Positions 9,351 to 16,747 of a stretch of 36,222 bases of DNA are shown one piece after another. The stretch spans positions 1-36,222 of the forward strand of contig DAIDKV010000019.1 in the NCBI GenBank assembly GCA_027449865.1. Reading direction: 5' to 3'. The stretch comes from Planctomycetales bacterium (lineage in GTDB: Bacteria; Planctomycetota; Planctomycetia; Isosphaerales; Isosphaeraceae). Position 1 is the stretch's first letter. Each line of letters begins with the position of its first letter. The notes under the pieces were generated by a model. That model was not told the DNA's origin. It was given only the letters and a program-made list of their open reading frames with translations, and ran no database searches. A program made the position numbers and the translations under genes.

Positions 9351-9422
9351 CCTGAGGCTGTTCGATGCGACGTCGCATCGAGCTGCCTCAATTCTCCAGA
9401 GAACGCCTATCGAGTCTGGCTC

Positions 9423-9761
9423 TCAGGAGCCGCTGCCACTGGCGTCCTTCGAATTCGTGTCGACCGAGTTTGAGCTGCTGGTGTTTGAGTCTGCCGAGCT
9501 CGTGTCGTTGGGACTTGTATCTTTTGAGTTCTGGTCGATCGAGCCTGTCTCGCGAACGGTATCCGGGCTCTTTTCAATACCGTGGTTTCGATCCGCGGAG
9601 TTCACCCGATCCCTGGAAGCGATGTCGCTGAAATGCCGGACATGCGCCGCCGAATGCAGTGCGGCGACATGCGCCAGCCCGCCGAAGTGCGACGGCGAAA
9701 GGCGGGATTCGAGCGATTCCGGCCGGAATGTGCGGTGATTCAGGGATTTGCGTGACCTCAT
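9423..9761 (-). CDS. Small Ser/Asn/Asp-rich secreted protein with LESRLS motif
   Basis: A 112-residue protein of unknown function. The basic N-terminus contains FRPESLESRLSPS, a variant of the LEPR-x-LLS motif seen at the start of planctomycete extracellular proteins. A middle segment is rich in Ala and His (GGLAHVAALHSAAHVRHF). The C-terminal half is a disordered-looking Ser/Asn/Asp/Thr tail with a repeated unit, SIDQNSKDTS and SVDTNSKDAS. The start at 9761 is well supported by AGGAG eight bases upstream on the minus strand; an upstream in-frame ATG at 9818 lacks such a site. The gene stands between convergent and divergent neighbours with nothing to indicate its job. Confidence 0.6.
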   Translation of the reverse strand: MRSRKSLNHRTFRPESLESRLSPSHFGGLAHVAALHSAAHVRHFSDIASRDRVNSADRNHGIEKSPDTVRETGSIDQNSKDTSPNDTSSADSNTSSSNSVDTNSKDASGSGS

Positions 9762-10227
9762 CGGCGTGGCTCCTGGATTGCGGTGATCGGGGTTGCTTGC
9801 CCCCCCACATCTGATCATCGCGCGGGAGGTCCCCAGGCGCGCGCACGACTATTGGAGAGCAGCTTTTCAGCCACGCGGGTTCCCCTTCACTGTCGAGATA
9901 GGTGATATTCAGTTGACCCACGACCCCCTCGTGCGCTAGAATAATAACAACGAGTGTCGCGGAGTAAGGCGGAGGAATCGAGCGGCGATGGGACTGCTCG
10001 AGTCTCTCTCTGGCAGGCAGCGTTGCGATATCGACGATTGTGTCACTGCGGGGAAGCCGTCTTGATCAGGGATCGATCGAGACGGAATGAGCGAGGTCGC
10101 CGTTGCACCTCTTCGCTCGATGATGAACCTCGAACTTTTAGAATGAAGCACGTTCCGATGACCGGCTACGAATGAGCCGAAGCGTCATCGGTCAGGGGCC
10201 AGACCAGGGCGCCAGGAGATCTCACCG
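9762..10227. other. Divergent intergenic region with a candidate plus-strand promoter
   Basis: This 466-base gap separates two divergently transcribed genes for LEPR-motif proteins. It holds the minus-strand ribosome-binding site of the small Ser-rich protein, the promoter candidate listed separately at 9913-9942, and the ribosome-binding site AGGAGA at 10214-10219 for the plus-strand gene. Between promoter and gene there is a 25-codon open frame at 9988-10065 preceded by GGAGGA at 9971-9976, eleven bases away. It might be a leader peptide but has no other support. No RNA gene or known riboswitch pattern was recognised. Confidence 0.4.
9913..9942 (+). promoter_or_regulatory. Candidate sigma-70 promoter for the 10228 operon
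   Basis: TTGACC at 9913-9918 and TAGAAT at 9937-9942 each match the -35 and -10 consensus at five of six positions, with an 18-base spacer. Sequence downstream of the -10 box is locally AT-rich. Transcription would start near 9950 and give an untranslated leader of about 280 bases before the gene at 10228. The match is by eye only; promoter consensus in planctomycetes is poorly known. Confidence 0.45.
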
Positions 10228-11217
10228 ATGAAACCGCGCGGCGGGCGATTGTTCTGCCCGGGGGTGGCGAGCCTCATCGGGACGGATGTCCTCGAAATCC
10301 GTCAATTGCTGAGTGGCTCGGTCGATCTCGCGATGGGAGCAGAGCGGCCCGCGGCGATCGCTCCTGTAGTGGTTACCTCCCGGAGTGACTCGACGGAGGC
10401 TCCCTCCTCTGGGCAGGGCGAGACACGCACGGAATCCTTGGCCATCACGGTGGATCCCAGCAAATCGTCCGACGGGTCTACGAATGCGGAGCCCGGCGCG
10501 GAAGACGCGATCATAGCCGTTCCCCCATCTCCCGACTACGGCGCGCCGGATGAATCGCCCGCGGCGGCACCGGGCGACCCGCCTGAGACTCTTTCGGCCG
10601 GTGCGATGGGCACAATCACAGCGATCAGTGGTGTGCAGCCGACTCCGACGGCAATGGCGGTCCTGGTTCCCTGGACTGCGCACCATTCGGCGGCGAACCG
10701 ATTAGAAGCGGGCACGCCCGATGGTTCTTCGTCCCGGCCATCGAGCGTCGTCTCGACAAATGTCGAGTACGGGGCAGAAGATGGGGCTCTCCTGCTGGAT
10801 GTTGGAGCCGTGGCCGGTTCGGAGCCGCACCGATGGCTCGCCGCTGGCGATCCGGAGGAATCCTCCTCGAGTCCGATCGCGGACGCGACCGCTTCTAACG
10901 AGATCGCGGAACCGATCTCGCACGATCCGGTGGCCGCCGATCTGATCACAGAGTTTCTGCCCTTCGACCGGAACGCTCTCGATGCCGCGATCGACCGTTT
11001 CGCGGCCCCGCTGGACGAACTGGGCACCAACCTGGCCGGTTGGGCGTTTCGGTGGGATGCCGCCTCGGGGACGATGCTGGTTCTGGCAACGGCCCTTGCC
11101 ATCGAGGTGGCTCGCCGGCGTCTCCGGGATGGTGGGCCGCTCTCCTCCGAAAGTCACGACGAGGAGCTTGTTCGGTTCCCGGGCCATCCTTCGACCTGGG
11201 GCCTCGGCGAATCATGA
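10228..11217 (+). CDS. Membrane protein with LExRQLLS motif, first gene of an ECF-kinase operon
   Basis: A 329-residue protein without a recognised domain. The N-terminus contains DVLEIRQLLSG, again a relative of the planctomycete LEPR-x-LLS motif. Residues from about 45 to 250 are acidic, Ser/Pro/Ala/Glu-rich and look disordered. A hydrophobic stretch near 281-294 (TMLVLATALAIEVA) followed by RRRLR may be a single membrane segment, leaving a short tail of about 30 residues on the basic (cytoplasmic) side. The gene is preceded by AGGAGA at 10214-10219, eight bases from the ATG. Its stop overlaps the start of the ECF sigma gene (ATGA at 11214-11217), so the two are translationally coupled. That linkage suggests a role as sensor or anti-sigma-like partner, but this is inference from context. 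Confidence 0.7.
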   Translation: MKPRGGRLFCPGVASLIGTDVLEIRQLLSGSVDLAMGAERPAAIAPVVVTSRSDSTEAPSSGQGETRTESLAITVDPSKSSDGSTNAEPGAEDAIIAVPPSPDYGAPDESPAAAPGDPPETLSAGAMGTITAISGVQPTPTAMAVLVPWTAHHSAANRLEAGTPDGSSSRPSSVVSTNVEYGAEDGALLLDVGAVAGSEPHRWLAAGDPEESSSSPIADATASNEIAEPISHDPVAADLITEFLPFDRNALDAAIDRFAAPLDELGTNLAGWAFRWDAASGTMLVLATALAIEVARRRLRDGGPLSSESHDEELVRFPGHPSTWGLGES

Positions 11218-11798
11218 GCAAACCCTCTGCCTCGCTCGATACACTTCTGGAGAAGCTTGCGACAGGGGATATCGAGGCGGCCGAGCGTGTCTTTCGCGAA
11301 TATGAGCCGTTCCTTCGATCAATGGTCCGGCGTCGGCTTACGCCGTTGCTCCGCAGTAAATTCGACTCCATGGACGTGGTTCAATCGGTCTGGGCCGATG
11401 TCCTCGAAGGCTATCGAGCGGAGGGCTGGCGATTCGCCGATCAGGCGCACCTCCGGGCCTTCCTCGCCCGGGTCACTTACAACCATTTCGCGACGCAATG
11501 CCGGCGCCATCGGACAGCGCTTGAGCATGAACGCCCGATCTACGAGGATGAGTCGCCGCCTGAGCCGGCCTCAGCCCAGCCTCGGCCCAGCCAGCTTGCT
11601 CAGGCGCGTGAGATGTGGGATCTTCTGATGGATCTCTGCCCGCCCGCGCACCGCCAGATCCTCGAAATGAAGGGGCAAGGGGCCTCGCTTTCGGAGATTG
11701 CCGAGCGGACGGGGTTTCATGAGTCGAGTGTCCGCCGCATCCTTTACGAGCTGGCGAAGAAGCTGGCCGCCGCTCGTCAGCGATCTGCCGAGGGCTGA
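11214..11798 (+). CDS. ECF-type RNA polymerase sigma factor (kinase-associated)
   Basis: A 194-residue sigma-70 family factor with region 2 (about residues 25-95, including FDSMDVVQSVWADVL) and region 4 (about 140-188, with a helix-turn-helix SLSEIAERTGFHESSVRRIL), joined by a Pro-rich linker. It would direct RNA polymerase to a specific promoter set. Its start is fused to the preceding membrane-protein gene through ATGA, and the Ser/Thr kinase gene begins 25 bases after its stop. ECF factors encoded next to a Ser/Thr kinase form known planctomycete groups, in which the kinase is thought to control the sigma factor by phosphorylation. The ATG at 11214 lacks a strong ribosome-binding site, consistent with translational coupling. 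Confidence 0.9.
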   Translation: MSKPSASLDTLLEKLATGDIEAAERVFREYEPFLRSMVRRRLTPLLRSKFDSMDVVQSVWADVLEGYRAEGWRFADQAHLRAFLARVTYNHFATQCRRHRTALEHERPIYEDESPPEPASAQPRPSQLAQAREMWDLLMDLCPPAHRQILEMKGQGASLSEIAERTGFHESSVRRILYELAKKLAAARQRSAEG

Positions 11799-11823
11799 GG
11801 CTCCATCCGAACGAGGCCACCGC

Positions 11824-14322
11824 ATGTCGATCGACACGATGCGCCCGGCCAGTTCGCTGGCGACCCGACAGGTCGACGAGATGGTCGCCGCCTGGCGACG
11901 CGGCGAGCGGCCGACCGTTGAGGAGATCCTTGCCCGCCATCCTGAGCTGGATGACGATGCGAGGATCCGGCTGATCTACGAGGAATATAGCCTGCGTCAG
12001 GAGGCGGGCCTCGAGGTCGATGCGGAAGAGATCGTGCGTCGGTTCCCCCGGTATCGAGACGAGCTGGCCCTCCTGTTCGACTGCCATCGCCTGCTCGAAT
12101 CCGCCCCGGCGCGTGTGGAGTATCCACGCATCGGCGAGGTGCTCGCTGGCTTCCGGCTGATCGGCGAACTGGGGCGAGGAGCGGCCGGCCGGGTCTACCT
12201 GGCGGCTCAGCCCTCGCTCGGCGACCGTCCGGTTGTGCTGAAAGTCACGCGACGCGGGCGTGACGAGCATCTCTCGCTGGCAAGGCTCCAGCATATGAAT
12301 ATTGTGCCACTTTATTCGGAGCACGCGATTCCCGCCCGGGGTTTACAGGCCCTCTGCATGCCCTATCTGGGAGGAACGACGCTCGCCCAGGTTCTCGAAG
12401 CGATTGAGGACCGACCGGCCGCCGAGCGGACGGGCGCTGAAATTGTCGAGGTGCTCGACCGATCCAGCCGGCGCCGGGAGTCGGCGTCGGCGGTGGTCGG
12501 ACCCTACCGCCGATATCTGACGCGGGTTTCATACGTGGAGGCCATCGTCTCGATCGGTGCGGCGCTGGCGGACGGGCTGCATCACGCCCACGAGCGAGAG
12601 CTGGTCCACATGGACGTCAAGCCGTCGAACGTTCTGCTTGCCGACGACGGCCAACCGATGCTTCTGGACTTTCACCTGGCGCGCGGACCGATCGACCCGG
12701 ACCGGCCGCCGCCGGAGTGGATGGGCGGGACGCTGGAATTCATGTCGCCCGAGCATCGCCGGGCGATGTCGGCCGTTCGGGCGGGCCAGCCAATCCGCGA
12801 TGCGGTCGACGCGCGTGCCGACATCTACTCGCTGGGAATGCTCCTTTACGTTGCGCTGGGAGGGCCGGTGCCTGACCCTCCCGAGTCGCCGACGAAGGCG
12901 CTCCATCGTTGTAATCCGAAGGTCTCGCTGGGCCTATCCGATATCGTTGGCAAGTGCCTCGCGGATGATCCGAGCGACCGATATCCCGACGCGTCGTCGG
13001 TCGCACTCGACCTTCGACGGCACCTCGCCGACCTTCCGCTTCGGGGTGTTCCGAACCGAAGTTGTCTCGAGCAATGGCGGAAGTGGAGGCGGAGGCATCC
13101 CTCGCCCTTCTCGCGAAGGGGGCTCGCCGCCACGATCCTGGTCGCGGCGATCGCCGCCCCCGCCTCGATGATGGCGATCACCTACAACGAGCGACGTGGG
13201 GTCGCCTCGGTAGCTCTCACGCGAGGTCTTGATGAGCTGAAACGGAATCGATACGCCGAGGCCCGATCGATGCTACGCGGGGGTCTCGCCGCGATCGAAG
13301 GATTGCCAGGACTCGATGGACGCCGACGCGAGCTAACCTCGGCCCTCGACCGGGTCGCAAGAGCCGCGCGAGTGGCCGAGTTGCATGACCTGGCCGAGTC
13401 GATCCAGTTTCGATATGGCCTCTCGCCGCCGCCGGCCGACGAGGCGCCCGCGCTGATCCGGCTCGGTCGAGAGGCCTGGGAGGCCCGGCGATCGCTGCTC
13501 GAAGGGATTGAGGCGAATGGCGACTCCAGGGCTGCACGACGCCTTCGCAACGATCTCCGTGATCTTGGCATGCTCCGCGCTGACCTGCTTGTCCGATATG
13601 CCGCACCCGGGGATCATGATCGGGCCACGCGTGAAGCCGACCGATTACTCTCGGAAGTGCTGAGCGAGCTTGGCCCGAGCGCGGCCATCGAGCACGATCG
13701 TCGATCGTATACCGATGGCGGGGTGGGAATTCCCTCGGAACGGGTCGAGCCCCGGACGGCCCGAGATCATTATGACCTGGGGCGATCGTACCTCCGATCC
13801 GGCCGACCGGACCTCGCCGCGGAGGAGTTTCAGCGTGGCCTGAGGCTCCGCCCGCAGGACTTCTGGCTGAACTTCTACGACGGCCTCTGTACCTATCGCC
13901 TGGGCCAGTTTGACCGGGCCGAGGGTGCATTTCGGACCTGTGTCGCCCTCGCGCCCAGTTCGGCCGAATGCTACTATAACCGTGCTCTGGCGCTTCAGTC
14001 GCTTGGACGACTCGACGAGGCGATCGAGGACGACGGCGCGGCCCTGAAGCGCAACCCTCGGCTGGTCGATGCGCTTCTGAACCGGGGCGTTCTCCACTTT
14101 CGGAAGGGTCGGCCTGAGGAGGCACTGACCGACCTCGATGCCGCGATGGGGCTGGCATCAGACTCCCGCGCCCGACGTGTGCTGCGGTACAATCGGGCGT
14201 TGGTGCATCAGGTCCGCGGCAACCTCGACGCCGCGATCACCGACGCCCGCGCGGCCGTTGAACTCGGTCATCCCGAGGCCCACGACCTGCTCCGTCGGCT
14301 GGAGCAAGGGCAGAGTCCATAG
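11824..14322 (+). CDS. Transmembrane Ser/Thr protein kinase with C-terminal TPRs
   Basis: An 832-residue Hanks-type kinase. Residues 1-100 are a helical N-terminal region; the kinase domain runs about 107-405 with glycine loop ELGRGAAGRVYLA, ATP lysine K140 (VVLKV), catalytic loop HMDVKPSN (D264, N269), DFH (282-284) in place of DFG, and SPE at 308-310. About 45 residues with an unusual Arg-rich insert (near 200-230) separate the N- and C-lobes. A membrane segment follows at about 434-454, then a helical linker and four TPR-like repeats at about 647-825. The core catalytic residues are kept, so it is probably active despite HRD becoming HMD and DFG becoming DFH. It presumably senses a signal outside through the TPR part and acts on the adjacent ECF factor. 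GAGG at 11813-11816 serves the ATG at 11824. Confidence 0.92.
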   Translation: MSIDTMRPASSLATRQVDEMVAAWRRGERPTVEEILARHPELDDDARIRLIYEEYSLRQEAGLEVDAEEIVRRFPRYRDELALLFDCHRLLESAPARVEYPRIGEVLAGFRLIGELGRGAAGRVYLAAQPSLGDRPVVLKVTRRGRDEHLSLARLQHMNIVPLYSEHAIPARGLQALCMPYLGGTTLAQVLEAIEDRPAAERTGAEIVEVLDRSSRRRESASAVVGPYRRYLTRVSYVEAIVSIGAALADGLHHAHERELVHMDVKPSNVLLADDGQPMLLDFHLARGPIDPDRPPPEWMGGTLEFMSPEHRRAMSAVRAGQPIRDAVDARADIYSLGMLLYVALGGPVPDPPESPTKALHRCNPKVSLGLSDIVGKCLADDPSDRYPDASSVALDLRRHLADLPLRGVPNRSCLEQWRKWRRRHPSPFSRRGLAATILVAAIAAPASMMAITYNERRGVASVALTRGLDELKRNRYAEARSMLRGGLAAIEGLPGLDGRRRELTSALDRVARAARVAELHDLAESIQFRYGLSPPPADEAPALIRLGREAWEARRSLLEGIEANGDSRAARRLRNDLRDLGMLRADLLVRYAAPGDHDRATREADRLLSEVLSELGPSAAIEHDRRSYTDGGVGIPSERVEPRTARDHYDLGRSYLRSGRPDLAAEEFQRGLRLRPQDFWLNFYDGLCTYRLGQFDRAEGAFRTCVALAPSSAECYYNRALALQSLGRLDEAIEDDGAALKRNPRLVDALLNRGVLHFRKGRPEEALTDLDAAMGLASDSRARRVLRYNRALVHQVRGNLDAAITDARAAVELGHPEAHDLLRRLEQGQSP

Positions 14323-14422
14323 CCGGAGTGGGCGCCCGTTTCGACGGGAGGGGGCCGACTGGTCCCAGGTAGAGATGAGGTCCACCCGAAGAACCTCGAC
14401 CTCGAGGCTCGGTTACGATTTC

Positions 14423-16747
14423 TCAAACAGATCGAACTTCCTGCTCCAGCCGATCGGGCGACCATGCGCCCTCGTGGAGTGAGAACAGCGGGCGACTTCG
14501 GAACGGCTTTCCTTCGAGTGTCGGCGCCATGTCAGGCCATCGGCCGACAAAGCTGCCGGCCGTCGCACCTTTTCGGCCCGGAATCCAGTGTGGGATCGCG
14601 CCTTCGGTCGAGAACCAGTCGGCCACCCGATCGACGTCCTGCTGGCTCTCCAACCGGCCGACGAGTTTCGTGCTGCAATTCCCGAAGACGTTGTAGTCAA
14701 CCGATCGAGGACTCTGCGTGCAGATCAGCCCCGCGACGCCGTACTTCCGCCCCTGCGTGAAGAGCCGGATCATGGGCAGCTTGGCGGGGGGCTTTGACGT
14801 CCCCGCCGGGATGAAGTCGCGGGCCTCGTCTAGGTAGAAGAGCAGTCGCAATCGAACATTCGCCGGGGCACTGGTCGTGACCATCCATCGGTAGACCTCG
14901 GCCGCCAGACCGGCCGCGAAGAAATGTTTGGAATGATCGTCCGCGAGAGCGTTCAGATAAATCACATTCAGCGGAACTTTCCCTGGCGTCTCGGAACGGG
15001 TCATGGCGTCGAGGTCAAGCCGGGTCCCGCCCACGAAGAGGGCCGACGTCGGCCCGAGCCGCATCGCGTGGAGTTTCCGAGCCATCCGCTCACGCTCGGT
15101 CTTTTTTATGAGACGGTCGGGATCATCCAGGCCGATCGATTCCGGCTCACTAATGGCATTCGCGATTCGCTCCAGGGTGACGTCCTGGCCCTGGCCGTTA
15201 GACGTCAACCGGCGGAAGACCTCCATCAGGAAAGTCTGCTGCGAGTCAGTCTCGCCGCCGAGCCGAGCCAGGCCGACAAGTTGCGACGCCGCGACGCCGA
15301 GCATGTCCTGCCACTCTTCCTCACGCCGGGTGAGGTCGTCGAGGTCGCGCAGGTCGTCGAGGCCCGGGAGGCGGATGGGATCGAGACTGAGCCGACGGCC
15401 GTGCGAGGAGCCTGGCGTCCAGATCCGGGGCTCCACTTTCGCGAGGAAATCGCGCCGGGCTTCGCGATCCGCCGCCGACATCTCGGCCCGCTCGGGAGAT
15501 GTTCGGAGGAACTGGACCAGGTCACCTTGCGGGTCGATCGCCAGCACGGGGACACCCCGCCGTACGGCCTCCTCGGCGATCACCTTCGCCAGCCAGGTTT
15601 TGCCGCTCCCCGCGGCGCCGACGACCGCGAGATGGGTCGGCATCGCCGCGATCCCGATGAGGACAGGCAAGCCCGACTCCGCCGTCCCGATCCTTAAGCG
15701 ATCGGTCTCCGTCCGTTCGTCCACAACATCGTCGACCGTCGGCTCAACCTCGAGAGCCCAGGAGTGCGAGGGTCCGGCCGCCTGGCGAGTTTCCACGGCG
15801 GGCTCGGCCTCGACGGCGCTGGTCCAGTGTCGTAGCCGGGTTCCCTCGTGCTTGGGACCCAGTCGTTTCAGGCACTCGCCGTCCCGATCCCACTTGCAAT
15901 GCGGGCACCACGAGGGCTCGCCCGGCGGTCGAAGGCCCGATTGGTGGACCTCGTCGTACTCGGCCCAACCAGCCATCGAGGCCAGAAGGTTGTAGAGCCG
16001 GTGTCGTCTCTCGTGAACCTCCTCCCACGTCAATTCGACCATCCTGCGCTCGGGGTGCAGGTACAGCACGCCGACATCGGGCGTTGTTCCGTGCTGAACG
16101 TTGTGCATCAGGGCGTAGAGGGCGACCTGGAAGAGGTCGTTGGAGGGATCGTCGGCCGGCGTGAGTTTGTAGTCAAGGATCCGATGATGGGCCGTCCGCC
16201 AGTCGTAGAAGACGTAGTCGAGCGTCCCCGTGACGCGGACCGGCTCGCCCTTCGGCCCGACCTGGAAGGTCACGTCAACCCGCCTTCGACGATCCCCGAA
16301 GAGGTGATCGATCACCTCCTCCGCGGGTTTGCCCCGGGAACGGGCGTCGGCGACGATCTCGGCCAGCTCACCCATGTAGATCGCGACAGCCCGAATAAAC
16401 GCCTGCTGCTGCTCGGCCGATTTCCGAGCGAGAAGATCGAGGTTGACGCACTTCTGATTCAAGGAGGCGCGCAGGGATTGTTCGATGGCACGTGCGTCGA
16501 GTTCGGTCTCGATGGTGGTACGGACCTGGTCGGCATCGAGTGCCTGGCGGTTGAACGACTCGATGGTGTTGTGGAACATCGATCCGCAGGCTGTTCCCGA
16601 GTCGCTGGCCTTCCAGAGCCGAGTGACTGCGCGGCGCTTGAGCCGGTTTCGGCGTGTGAGGTCGGCGTCGAAGTAGGTGATCCGCGGGCAGGTGGCAGCC
16701 ACGCGGACCTCCGTCACGCTGAACCTTGCCGGCGGCATGACGATCAT
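14423..16747 (-). CDS. Cas4/RecB-like nuclease fused to a HerA-like ATPase
   Basis: A 774-residue fusion. Residues 1 to about 300 form a PD-(D/E)XK nuclease of the RecB/Cas4 type: GSMFH with H59, GTLDYV with D177, the DYK motif at 192-194, and Q207 in FQVALYA. C20 together with C281, C284 and C292 matches the four-cysteine arrangement that holds an iron-sulphur cluster in Cas4 and AddB. From about 350 to 774 lies a HerA/FtsK-class ATPase with Walker A GAAGSGKT (377-384), a strand ending AIDPQGDL, and Walker B LLFYLDE (635-641). HerA proteins pump double-stranded DNA and are usually paired with a separate nuclease; here both are one chain. It is the last gene of a three-gene operon, overlapping the ATPase gene by 4 bases (ATGA). 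The function as a DNA-cleaving motor is inferred. Confidence 0.85.
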   Translation of the reverse strand: MIVMPPARFSVTEVRVAATCPRITYFDADLTRRNRLKRRAVTRLWKASDSGTACGSMFHNTIESFNRQALDADQVRTTIETELDARAIEQSLRASLNQKCVNLDLLARKSAEQQQAFIRAVAIYMGELAEIVADARSRGKPAEEVIDHLFGDRRRRVDVTFQVGPKGEPVRVTGTLDYVFYDWRTAHHRILDYKLTPADDPSNDLFQVALYALMHNVQHGTTPDVGVLYLHPERRMVELTWEEVHERRHRLYNLLASMAGWAEYDEVHQSGLRPPGEPSWCPHCKWDRDGECLKRLGPKHEGTRLRHWTSAVEAEPAVETRQAAGPSHSWALEVEPTVDDVVDERTETDRLRIGTAESGLPVLIGIAAMPTHLAVVGAAGSGKTWLAKVIAEEAVRRGVPVLAIDPQGDLVQFLRTSPERAEMSAADREARRDFLAKVEPRIWTPGSSHGRRLSLDPIRLPGLDDLRDLDDLTRREEEWQDMLGVAASQLVGLARLGGETDSQQTFLMEVFRRLTSNGQGQDVTLERIANAISEPESIGLDDPDRLIKKTERERMARKLHAMRLGPTSALFVGGTRLDLDAMTRSETPGKVPLNVIYLNALADDHSKHFFAAGLAAEVYRWMVTTSAPANVRLRLLFYLDEARDFIPAGTSKPPAKLPMIRLFTQGRKYGVAGLICTQSPRSVDYNVFGNCSTKLVGRLESQQDVDRVADWFSTEGAIPHWIPGRKGATAGSFVGRWPDMAPTLEGKPFRSRPLFSLHEGAWSPDRLEQEVRSV

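Noticed and set aside
14423-16747. The Cas4-like domain as a sign of a CRISPR-Cas locus
   Set aside because: There is no repeat-spacer array and no other cas gene in the window; Cas4-like nucleases also occur outside CRISPR.
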